Below are positions 1-7,927 of a stretch of 64,000 nt of DNA, in pieces. The notes beneath the pieces are model-generated. The model was not told the DNA's origin. It searched no databases and saw only the letters and a program-made list of their open reading frames with translations. The stretch spans positions 1 through 64,000 of the forward strand of contig NZ_CAKTVU010000002.1 of NCBI RefSeq assembly GCF_934630535.1, in the 5' to 3' direction. The stretch is from an uncultured Senegalimassilia sp. GTDB lineage: Bacteria > Actinomycetota > Coriobacteriia > Coriobacteriales > Eggerthellaceae. Each line of letters begins with the position of its first letter. Position 1 is the first letter of the stretch. The position numbers and the translations under genes are program-made.

Positions 1-86
1 TGCAAATGCTTCAGCTTCTCGGCCGCAAACCCGCCGAAAATCGTCGTTTCGCTTGCAAGGGACGCGAGGTCCCTTGCAGGGTGCCT
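1..86 (-). other. Open frame fragment at left edge, protein-like
   Basis: Read on the minus strand from about position 84 leftwards, one frame stays open to the window edge and gives a protein-like string that includes ASETTIFGGFAAEKLKHL. It has no start codon between the recombinase stop and the edge, so if real it is the interior of a gene whose 5' part has been separated, or the tail of an inverted gene copy. It overlaps the dyad at 54-78. I cannot name the family. A methyltransferase (pglX) or specificity-subunit fragment would fit the neighbouring recombinase and BREX genes, but that is inference from context only. Confidence 0.25.
54..78. repeat. 10-bp arm inverted repeat next to recombinase gene
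   Basis: TGCAAGGGAC, a 5-bp spacer GCGAG, then GTCCCTTGCA make a perfect dyad nine bases beyond the recombinase stop codon. Arm and spacer sizes resemble the core sites of tyrosine recombinases. There is no T-run, so it is a poor terminator. Its role as a recombination site is inferred. Confidence 0.5.
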
Positions 87-1088
87 TTATCGCGAGAACA
101 GCGTTGAATCGAGCAGCGTCGCCGCTGAACCATCCGCCATCGGCAGGGCGTGCGCGTAGCACGACATGGTTACTTCAGCAGAGGAATGACCTAGGCGCAT
201 TTGGACGGTTTTCACGTCGGTGCCGTTTGAAATCAGTAGCGTCGCATGAGTATGACGAAGCTCGTGAAAGCGCAGGCCCTTCCAGCCGCCTTTATCTGCC
301 CACGTGCGCCACCAATGTTCGAAGGCGTTCAGGCTCGCGCGTTTGCCTTCTCCATTGCATATGATGAAAGCGCTCTGCGACCAGTCCTTCTCTGGGAAGT
401 TCTCTTCTTGCCATGCTCGCATCTTCGTCAGTAGCTTGCATAGCTTTCCTCCGATTGCGATGTTCCTAATGCTCGCCACGCTCTTGGGTCTTCCCAAGGA
501 GCCGTCGCCCTTAATAGCTTTGCTTACGCTTAATCGCATCGTTGTTTCGTTGAAATCATCCCAATCAAGGGCGAATATCTCTCCTCTACGTAGCCCTGTG
601 GCAACTGCTATGCACACCGCGAGTGCGAACGAAGCATGCGCGATATCGCCGTTTGACAAGTTCTTGCTGAATGATCTGCTTGCTGCACGTGCGAGTTTGG
701 TGGCTTGGCCCTGGGTGAGAAACTGCGATTGTCGGTAATTCGCCCTTGGCCTGGTCACGCGTGCGAATGGGTTCTTGCTTGCGAAGCCGCGTTCAACCGC
801 CCAGTCGCAAGCTTGGCTACCGGCAAGATGCGCCGCTCTGAGCGTAGCCGTCGAAAGCCCTTTCTTCTGCCGTCCGCCTTTGCTTCCCAGGTGCATCAGC
901 GCAGCACTGACCTGAGACGGCTCTATCTGGTCGATTCCCATTTCCGCTATCCATGGCGAGAACAGCAGGGCTTTCTGGGCTGCCTTGCGCGCCGTATACG
1001 GCAACACGTATTGCAGGCTTTCGCGTTCGGTTGCCCATCGCTCAACAGCTATACGATATGTCATCTCCTCGTGCTTCTCGTTGTTCAT
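87..1088 (-). CDS. Tyrosine-type site-specific recombinase (phage-integrase family)
   Basis: This is a 333-residue tyrosine recombinase. The C-terminal catalytic domain shows the expected residues: the first arginine in TGLRRGEI, the HELRH box, the second histidine in LGHSS and the nucleophile tyrosine in SCYAHAL. The N-terminal half is a core-binding/SAM-like helical domain. The ATG at 1088 was chosen because AGCGAGGAGAC lies just upstream; the frame stays open further up but has no ribosome site there. It is divergent from pglZ. A recombinase placed between BREX genes fits either an element integrase or the pglX-switching recombinase known from some BREX loci; which one cannot be decided here. 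Confidence 0.92.
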   Translation of the reverse strand: MNNEKHEEMTYRIAVERWATERESLQYVLPYTARKAAQKALLFSPWIAEMGIDQIEPSQVSAALMHLGSKGGRQKKGLSTATLRAAHLAGSQACDWAVERGFASKNPFARVTRPRANYRQSQFLTQGQATKLARAASRSFSKNLSNGDIAHASFALAVCIAVATGLRRGEIFALDWDDFNETTMRLSVSKAIKGDGSLGRPKSVASIRNIAIGGKLCKLLTKMRAWQEENFPEKDWSQSAFIICNGEGKRASLNAFEHWWRTWADKGGWKGLRFHELRHTHATLLISNGTDVKTVQMRLGHSSAEVTMSCYAHALPMADGSAATLLDSTLFSR

Positions 1089-1238
1089 GGTCTCCTCGCT
1101 TTCCGTAAACGAACCGGGCGGATTGCCGGCTGCATAACATGGAAGCGGGTCGGGAGCGGTTCGTTGGCTTTGTGGGATAATGCAAAGGTTAAAGAGACAA
1201 AATCGGTAGGCCTCTATTTGTGAAAGCATGGTTCGCGT

Positions 1239-3869
1239 ATGGCACAGCAGGATGCGATCGAGCAGCTTAAAGACAGGTTTGCGAAGCCCCTGGAGGAATT
1301 CGAGCAGCGACGTGTGGTGTTCTGGCATGACGTTGATAAGTCGTTCGAAAGCCAGTTTGACGTCCTTGCTAAAGAGGGAATCTCGTCTGAGAGAAACGTT
1401 CGTTTCCTTAAGTTGTCTGGCAACAATCGCTTCATTGCCAAGCGCGAGCTTTATCGGCTGCACGCTCGTGATGACTTCCTTGTGTACACAACGGAACCCA
1501 AGGACTTCTCGCCGAAAGCGCTTGAAAAGAACTGGCTTGCCGATATCGAGATTTGCTCCGAGCATTTTCAAGCTGATTTTGCCTCGCTGCTGGCTGAAAG
1601 CCTTGGGGCAAAGGATGCTGCTGTTGAGGGAGTGTCCATGTTTCGCCAGTTTTTCAACGCCGCCGATCGCAGAGCGCGGTTTGCAAAGCTCATGCCGCAG
1701 GCGGAAACGAAGGCAGACGTCGCGCTCGGCGTGATTGGGGCTATCTTGGGAGCGAGCGACTTGTCGCTCGAAACCATCGTTAGGACGTATCTCGTTTTGC
1801 TTTACGATGGTGCCGAGCCTTTAAATCAGCTTTCGAAATACGGGGCAGATTCGTTATTCGCGTCGCTCGTTTCAAAAAGAGTCGGATATTCCGGTGATTT
1901 GCTTTCGCGCGATGGCTTTGCTGCGCACGTCTTGCTCACGGCTCTATCTACGCAATTGCCTGGCGAGTATCTCGAAGGCCTTGAGGACAGAATCTCGAAT
2001 TCGCACGGTCAACCTTGCTTTAACGTGGTGCGCGCCTGGATGGGCGACGAGAAGTCGCTTGCCGTGCTGTTCGAGCTTGCTCGCGATACCGAACGGCTAT
2101 GCGGCCTTCCGAAACGCTTCGCGGAAATACCCCTCGCTCAGCTGCAGGCCGCTGACGTGTTCCCTTGCATAAATGAGTGCATCTTGACAGACCTTCTGGG
2201 AAGCATGGCGCAGGGTGCTGATCGCTCTGACGAGGCACTGCAGGTTGCGCAGCGTCGCAAAGACTTGAAATGGTTTACGCGCGTGGAGCCGTTTTTCTCC
2301 GCGCTTGAAGCGTCTGCTAACATGCAGCGATTCTATCGCGAGCACGTGCAAGGCTTCCATATCGCTGTCGCGCGTGACGTATGGAGCGCCTATACGGGCG
2401 ACTGGTACATGATGGACTCCTGGTATCGCGCTTTCTGCGTGGCATTCGACCGCTGCGGAAAATCGTCCTACGATGTTGCCGGCAATGTGATCGATGAGCT
2501 CGAAAGTCTTGCTGCATGGGTCGAGGGTGTCTACGTTAATTGGTTTTTATCCGAAACGAATCGTTGCTGGGTGAACGCCGCTGAAGAACAGTGGAGTGAG
2601 TCCGGTTATATCGAGGGCGTGCCGAGGCAGCGACGTTTCTTCGATGAGTTTGTGGTGGCTGGCTCCAAAGAGGTGAAGCGGACGCTGGTCATCGTTAGCG
2701 ATGCGCTTCGTTTTGAGGTTGCTGATGAGCTTGCGCATCGCCTTGAGCGCGCCACGGCGGGAACCGCCGAGCTGAAAAGCATGCATAGCGTATTCCCCTC
2801 GATTACGGAATTCGGCATGGCAGCATTGCTCCCGCACCATTCGATGGGGCTTCGTGAAGCTGACATGGCGGTCTTTCTCGATGGTGACGTGCCCGTTGCC
2901 TCTACCGAAGAGCGGGAAGCGGCGCTACGTCGACGTAAACCCAAGAGCCACTGCATCCAGAGCAAAACCTTGCTGGCTGAGAAGAGGTCGGTCCGTAAGC
3001 AGCTCGTGGGTGATGCCGATGTAGTGTACGTATACCACAACAAGATCGATGCCGTAGGCGAAAGCTTTAACACTGAGCATATGGTCTTTGATGCCTGCGA
3101 AACTGCAATCGAAGATTTGGTGGCGCTGGTGAAGAGCTCTATCAATGACCTGCATATCAGCAGGGTGCTCATAACCGCCGATCATGGCTTCCTTTATACG
3201 CGCAATCCCCTTGAGGAGCGCAGCAAGGTTTCGGTTGCGGATGCGTCTACAAGGGTCGTGAAGCAAGGTAGGCGCTATCTTGTGGGTGACGAGCCTAGCG
3301 TCGATGATGGGCTGTTCGTGAAGATGAACATGGATGACATCGACGGCGGCACATACACGGGTCTCGCGCCTCGCGAATGCGTGCGCATCAAGAAGGCGGG
3401 TCCTGGCGATAACTATGTTCATGGCGGCTTGAGCTTGCAGGAATGTTGCGTGCCGGTCATCGAGTTCAGGAACAAGCGATTAGGGGCAAAGGGCTATGAA
3501 GAACGTCAGCGTGCGGGCTTCAAGTTGCTTTCAACGTCTCGTCGTATCACGTCGATGCTGTTCCATGTCGAGCTGTTTCAGACCGAGGCAGTTGGCGGCA
3601 AGGTCTTGCCAGCAGAGTACGAAATCACGCTGCTCGACGCTTCGGGAAACGCGGTGAGCGATACGCGCCCGGCGCACGCAGATATGACCACCTCGAACGA
3701 GACGGCGCGCGTTTCGCGTATCCAGCTCGGGTTGAAAGCGGGCAGACAATACGACCCCAAGAAGCCGTACTATTTGTCATGTCGCAGCAAGGACGACGGC
3801 GTTGAGGCATGGCGGCAGGAATTCAGCATCGAAATAGCATTCGTCCCCATGGACGACTTTGGTTTTTAA
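1239..3869 (+). CDS. pglZ: BREX phosphatase-like protein PglZ, type A
   Basis: This is an 876-residue PglZ-family protein, a member of the alkaline-phosphatase superfamily required for BREX phage defence. The N-terminus has the type A signature (EEFEQRRVVFWHDVDKSFE). The phosphatase-like core begins near residue 480 with VIVSDALRFEVADEL, where the aspartate and serine are the metal/nucleophile region. The ITADHGFLYTR motif near residue 645 carries the conserved DHG metal ligands. The length is normal for type A. The ATG at 1239 has only a weak ribosome site, but the family begins here. The gene is followed 12 bases later by brxL. No brxA, brxB, brxC or pglX is present in the window, which is unusual unless they lie to the left of the recombinase. 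Confidence 0.92.
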   Translation: MAQQDAIEQLKDRFAKPLEEFEQRRVVFWHDVDKSFESQFDVLAKEGISSERNVRFLKLSGNNRFIAKRELYRLHARDDFLVYTTEPKDFSPKALEKNWLADIEICSEHFQADFASLLAESLGAKDAAVEGVSMFRQFFNAADRRARFAKLMPQAETKADVALGVIGAILGASDLSLETIVRTYLVLLYDGAEPLNQLSKYGADSLFASLVSKRVGYSGDLLSRDGFAAHVLLTALSTQLPGEYLEGLEDRISNSHGQPCFNVVRAWMGDEKSLAVLFELARDTERLCGLPKRFAEIPLAQLQAADVFPCINECILTDLLGSMAQGADRSDEALQVAQRRKDLKWFTRVEPFFSALEASANMQRFYREHVQGFHIAVARDVWSAYTGDWYMMDSWYRAFCVAFDRCGKSSYDVAGNVIDELESLAAWVEGVYVNWFLSETNRCWVNAAEEQWSESGYIEGVPRQRRFFDEFVVAGSKEVKRTLVIVSDALRFEVADELAHRLERATAGTAELKSMHSVFPSITEFGMAALLPHHSMGLREADMAVFLDGDVPVASTEEREAALRRRKPKSHCIQSKTLLAEKRSVRKQLVGDADVVYVYHNKIDAVGESFNTEHMVFDACETAIEDLVALVKSSINDLHISRVLITADHGFLYTRNPLEERSKVSVADASTRVVKQGRRYLVGDEPSVDDGLFVKMNMDDIDGGTYTGLAPRECVRIKKAGPGDNYVHGGLSLQECCVPVIEFRNKRLGAKGYEERQRAGFKLLSTSRRITSMLFHVELFQTEAVGGKVLPAEYEITLLDASGNAVSDTRPAHADMTTSNETARVSRIQLGLKAGRQYDPKKPYYLSCRSKDDGVEAWRQEFSIEIAFVPMDDFGF

Positions 3870-3881
3870 GGAGTGTGCAGC

Positions 3882-6044
3882 ATGGAAGAACGGGACAGCG
3901 TTGCAGTTGATCATTGCGAGCCCGATAACCTTGATGCCAAAATCGTCGAGGCTTTCCCTGGAAAGGTCGTGCGCAAGGATCTCACGGCTGTTATGAAGCG
4001 CGGTGCTAATGTGCCCACGTTTGTTTTGGAGTATCTGCTCGGAATGTACTGTTCGACGGACGATCCGGGCATGGTAGAGCAGGGACTTGCCAGAATCAGG
4101 AAGATTCTCGCCGAAAACTACGTGAGGCCGGACGAGTCCGAACGTATCAAGTCGAAGATTTGGGAGCTGAGGCAGTATACGATCATCGATAAGGTGTCGG
4201 TGCGCTTTGATGAATATCGGGGCATTCACGTTGCCACGTTCGCCAACTTGAGCATCGATCCGGTTGTCATGCCGGAAGACTACGTGCGTAGCTATCCGAA
4301 GATGCTGTGCGGTGGCATGTGGTGCATTCTGCGAATGGAGTACTTTCAGCTTGAAGATGAGTTGAATGATGAGCTTGCCGATGTCTTCGGTGGTCCGAAG
4401 CCTATCAAGATGAGTAAGAATAGCGGACCTGAGGACAACCCATATCGCATCGGCAATCTTACGCCCATCCAGATGCCCAATATCGATATGGGTGACATCA
4501 TCTCCCAGAGGAAGGCGTTTACAACCGAAGAGTGGATGGATTTGCTCTTGCGTTCTGCCGGGTATGAGCCGAGTTCGCTTGACCTCCGGACGAAGCTTCA
4601 CTTCATTGAGCGTATGGTTCCTCTGGCTGAGCGGAATTACAATCTTTGCGAACTCGGCCCGCGCGGCACGGGTAAAAGCCACATTTACAATGAGATAAGC
4701 CCCTATGCTATTTTGCTTTCCGGCGGTCAGACGACTACGGCGAACCTTTTCGGGCGACTGAACGCGAGCGCGAAGAAATCTTCATCGCTCGAGCGTACGG
4801 GCTTAGTTGGCAATTGGGACGTCGTGACATTCGACGAGGTCGCGGGCATGCATTTTAAGGACATGAATGCCATTCAGATTCTGAAGGGATACATGGCCGG
4901 CGGCGCATACGCCCGCGGTAGGGAGAGCTTTAGCGGCGATGCCTCGATGGTGTTTGAAGGAAACATCAATGACAGCGTTCAGAACGTGCTTAAGACAACG
5001 CACTTGTTCGACCCATTCCCGCCAGAATTCAACGAGGACTCCGCTTTCTTCGACCGCATCCACTACTACCTTCCCGGATGGGAGGTTCCCAAGATGCGCA
5101 GCGATTTGCTCACGAAGCGTTACGGGCTCATCACCGATTGCTTGAGCGAATTCTGCAAGGGTATGCGTAAGCGAGATTACACCCATCATTTGGACGATTT
5201 CTTCAGGCTTAATGGCGATTTCAATACGCGCGATGAGATAGGTGTGCGCAAGACGTTCAGCGGTCTTATGAAGCTCCTGTTCCCAGACGAGAAGATGACG
5301 CATGACGATGCGAAGATGATTCTCGATTATGCCATCGAGGGTCGCAGGCGCGTCAAGGAGCAGCTGAAGATTATGGCGGGCATCGAGTTCATGGATGTTA
5401 ACCTCGGCTATAGCGAACTGGACAACCCGGCAGCTGTAACGATCGTCGGTGTGCCCGAGCAAAGCGATAACTCTCTTGTTCCTGAAGCGCCTCTGCAACC
5501 TGGACACGTTTTTGGTATTGGCAGGAGCATCGAAGGCAAGCATGCTGTATATAAGCTCGAAAACAAGGCGATCGCGGGCAGCTGTCATTTCCAGTACGAG
5601 GGCATCGGGTCGAGGAGCGCTCGCGAAAGCATAGATGCAGCCTGGAGTTATTTCGTCAACAACGCGAACCGGGTTGCAGCCGGTATGCATCTAGATAAGA
5701 AGGATTACCTGCTGTTCTTCAATGACTTGCAAGCCAAGGGGCCGAGTGATGAGGTGAGCTTGGCCGAGTTCGTGGGTTTGTGCTCGGCAGCTTGCAACAG
5801 GCCCGTTGCTGCGGGATTGGTGATTCCCGGCGTGCTTCGCCTCTCCGGTTCCATGGACGAGATCAAAGGTCTTGAGGATATTCTGCGCGTGGCGAAGAAC
5901 GCCGGCGCGAAACGGATTCTTTTGCCATTTGGCGCCATTAAGGATTTGCAGGCTATCCCGATGGAGCTTGCTAGTAGCGTGAGCCCTGATTTCTATCCGG
6001 ATGGTGACGCTGTTTCGGCGGCGCGAAAGGCGTTAGGAATCTAG
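3882..6044 (+). CDS. brxL: BREX system Lon-protease-like protein BrxL
   Basis: This is a 720-residue BrxL, an AAA+ ATPase fused to a Lon-protease-like C-terminal domain, found in type 1 BREX systems and known to assemble on DNA. Walker A is visible as GPRGTGKS near residue 260 and Walker B as VVTFDEVAG near residue 310. The C-terminal 170 residues carry the Lon-like fold, with GPSDEVSLAEF in the position of the catalytic-serine segment. The ATG at 3882 is preferred over an in-frame GTG nine bases earlier because AAGGAG lies at the correct distance. It is translationally close to pglZ and to the next gene (2-base gap), so the three form one operon. Confidence 0.93.
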   Translation: MEERDSVAVDHCEPDNLDAKIVEAFPGKVVRKDLTAVMKRGANVPTFVLEYLLGMYCSTDDPGMVEQGLARIRKILAENYVRPDESERIKSKIWELRQYTIIDKVSVRFDEYRGIHVATFANLSIDPVVMPEDYVRSYPKMLCGGMWCILRMEYFQLEDELNDELADVFGGPKPIKMSKNSGPEDNPYRIGNLTPIQMPNIDMGDIISQRKAFTTEEWMDLLLRSAGYEPSSLDLRTKLHFIERMVPLAERNYNLCELGPRGTGKSHIYNEISPYAILLSGGQTTTANLFGRLNASAKKSSSLERTGLVGNWDVVTFDEVAGMHFKDMNAIQILKGYMAGGAYARGRESFSGDASMVFEGNINDSVQNVLKTTHLFDPFPPEFNEDSAFFDRIHYYLPGWEVPKMRSDLLTKRYGLITDCLSEFCKGMRKRDYTHHLDDFFRLNGDFNTRDEIGVRKTFSGLMKLLFPDEKMTHDDAKMILDYAIEGRRRVKEQLKIMAGIEFMDVNLGYSELDNPAAVTIVGVPEQSDNSLVPEAPLQPGHVFGIGRSIEGKHAVYKLENKAIAGSCHFQYEGIGSRSARESIDAAWSYFVNNANRVAAGMHLDKKDYLLFFNDLQAKGPSDEVSLAEFVGLCSAACNRPVAAGLVIPGVLRLSGSMDEIKGLEDILRVAKNAGAKRILLPFGAIKDLQAIPMELASSVSPDFYPDGDAVSAARKALGI

Positions 6045-6046
6045 TC

Positions 6047-6979
6047 ATGACTAAATACAACCTCGACAAACTCAAGAAGGTTGAGCTGCGCGATGTTTGG
6101 CCTCATGAGGCGCTTGACTTTACCAAGTGGCTTTCAGAGGAACCTAACCTTGCGATGTTGAGTTTGGCGGTTGGCATTGAACTTGAGCTCATAGAAGCCG
6201 AATCGTCCGTGGGTTCGTTCAATGTGGACATCTATGCACAGGAGGCTGGAACCGGGCGTAAGGTGATTATCGAGAATCAGCTCGAGGACACCAATCATGA
6301 CCATCTAGGCAAGGTGATCACCTATGCTGCCGGCAAGGGTGCCGAGGTTGTCGTGTGGGTGGTGGCTCGCGCCCGCGACGAGCATCGTCAGGCAATCGAG
6401 TGGCTCAATCAGCACACTGATAGCGACTTCGGGTTCTTCCTGGTTGAAATAGAGCTGTGGTCCATTGGGGACTCGCTGCCTGCGCCGCGCTTCAGCGTGG
6501 TCGAACAGCCGAATGAGTGGACGAAGGCAATCAAGCTTAGCGAGGGCTTGTCTGAAACTGAGCGCGTTAAGCTGTCGTACTGGACTAAGTATCGCGAAAT
6601 CGCGCAGGCGACTCCTGGGTTTCTGAAGGTGTTCAACCCGCAGAAACCTTCGAAGGACCACTGGACAACGTTGCGCTGCGGTACGTCTGCCTATCATATT
6701 GCGCTGCTCATAGACACGCAGCGCGGCCGTACCGGCATCGAGTTCTACGTGCCGGATGACAAGGAAATCGGCTACAAGGCCATTGGCAATGCTGCCTTGT
6801 TCGAGGAAAGGCTTGGCCTTGTAGCTGCGCCTTTTGATGCTAAGAAGGCCTCAGGTCTTCGCTTCTACAAGGATGGCTGCATGATCAAAGGCAACGAGGC
6901 CGCGTGGTCGGGGTTCATAGCTAAGCAGCTCGAGTGGGCTCTTGCTATGAAGCAGGTCATCGGCGAGTTGGGGTTGTAG
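6047..6979 (+). CDS. DUF4268-type protein with PD-(D/E)XK nuclease-like N-terminus
   Basis: This is a 310-residue protein starting two bases after brxL. The N-terminal 130 residues look like a PD-(D/E)XK fold: GSFNVDIYAQE supplies the acidic residue, KVIIENQLE the E-x-Q variant of the ExK motif, and DHLGKVITYAAG the following helix. The C-terminal part resembles DUF4268, which is often found in restriction and defence neighbourhoods. Its likely role is a nuclease accessory in the pglZ-brxL operon. The catalytic lysine is replaced by glutamine, as in several active members of the fold, so activity is uncertain. It is the last gene of the operon, before the palindrome at 7036. Confidence 0.75.
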   Translation: MTKYNLDKLKKVELRDVWPHEALDFTKWLSEEPNLAMLSLAVGIELELIEAESSVGSFNVDIYAQEAGTGRKVIIENQLEDTNHDHLGKVITYAAGKGAEVVVWVVARARDEHRQAIEWLNQHTDSDFGFFLVEIELWSIGDSLPAPRFSVVEQPNEWTKAIKLSEGLSETERVKLSYWTKYREIAQATPGFLKVFNPQKPSKDHWTTLRCGTSAYHIALLIDTQRGRTGIEFYVPDDKEIGYKAIGNAALFEERLGLVAAPFDAKKASGLRFYKDGCMIKGNEAAWSGFIAKQLEWALAMKQVIGELGL

Positions 6980-7035
6980 ACGCTTGCGCGACGCATTCCG
7001 CAGTCATTTGCGACCCCCTAACCCTCCACCCCTGA

Positions 7036-7077
7036 AGCCCCTCTCCGATTTGTTGTACAACAAATCGGAGAGGGGCT
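7036..7077. terminator. Perfect 42-bp palindrome, probable terminator
   Basis: Two 21-base arms starting AGCCCCTCTCCGATTTG meet with no spacer and form a perfect palindrome between the BREX-like operon and cas6. Only TTG follows on the plus strand, so termination would rest on stem strength. A cruciform or protein-binding role is an alternative. Confidence 0.6.
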
Positions 7078-7129
7078 TTGCTACACTCGAATGCGAATGG
7101 GTTTGTGTGCGGTTACCGTTGGAGGCGCT

Positions 7130-7927
7130 ATGGAGCACATCACTACCTTGTTATTGCATATCGAGCCGCAATCATCTGATGAGCACCCGTCGTGGCAGCC
7201 CTCCTTCTTGGGGCCGATGCTGCAAAGCGTCCTGATGGAGCACGTGGACGACGATTATGCCGCCCAGCTTCACGCGTCAACGTTCAATCCTTATAGCCAG
7301 TACTGTTTCGTGGGCGAAAACGGCGAAATCATCTGGCGCATGAGCGCGCTGACCGATGAAGCGGCCGAGCGTCTTGTCGGCCCGGCGTCGAAAATCGACT
7401 CGTTCACCTTGCGAAATATCAACGAGACGTTCGCGGTGAAGCGCAGGCAATGCGACTCCTTCGGCGTTGATCACTTGCTCGGGATTCTGAAAAGCGAAGC
7501 CGGCCCGACGTTTCGCGTGCGGTTTGCAACCCCTGCGGCTTTCAAGAGCAAAGGGCGTTACGTGATCATGCCCGATGTCCGGCTCATCTTTCAAAACCTG
7601 CTTATGCGTTACAACCAGGCGTATGCGGGGGATTGCGAAATCGACCCCGAAACGCTCGAGTATCTTTCCGAGCACGTTTCAATCACCTCGTACAACCTGT
7701 GCTCAAGGTACTTTCCGCGCACGATGGGGAAGGCTGACAAGATTCCCGCATTCGCAGGCACGTTGACGCTTCGGGCTTTTGGGCCGCAATCGCTGCAAGG
7801 GCTTGTTGCCATGCTGCTTGCGTTTGGCGAAGCGTCCGGCGTTGGGGTGAAAACGTCTATGGGCATGGGAGGCATGCAGTTGTTGAAGGGTTCGTCGAAT
7901 CGAAAAGGAGGAACCGTTGGACGATAG
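7130..7927 (+). CDS. cas6: CRISPR repeat endoribonuclease Cas6
   Basis: This is a 265-residue Cas6 of the RAMP superfamily, which cuts the pre-crRNA within the repeat to leave the 8-nt handle used by type III complexes. The C-terminal glycine-rich loop typical of the family is visible as GEASGVGVKTSMGMGG. The ATG at 7130 follows TTGGAGGCGCT and starts MEHITTLLLHIEP; an upstream in-frame ATG at 7091 lacks a ribosome site. Its end overlaps the TTG start of csm1 by 11 bases, so it leads the cas operon. The repeat hairpin in the downstream array is its expected substrate. Confidence 0.92.
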   Translation: MEHITTLLLHIEPQSSDEHPSWQPSFLGPMLQSVLMEHVDDDYAAQLHASTFNPYSQYCFVGENGEIIWRMSALTDEAAERLVGPASKIDSFTLRNINETFAVKRRQCDSFGVDHLLGILKSEAGPTFRVRFATPAAFKSKGRYVIMPDVRLIFQNLLMRYNQAYAGDCEIDPETLEYLSEHVSITSYNLCSRYFPRTMGKADKIPAFAGTLTLRAFGPQSLQGLVAMLLAFGEASGVGVKTSMGMGGMQLLKGSSNRKGGTVGR

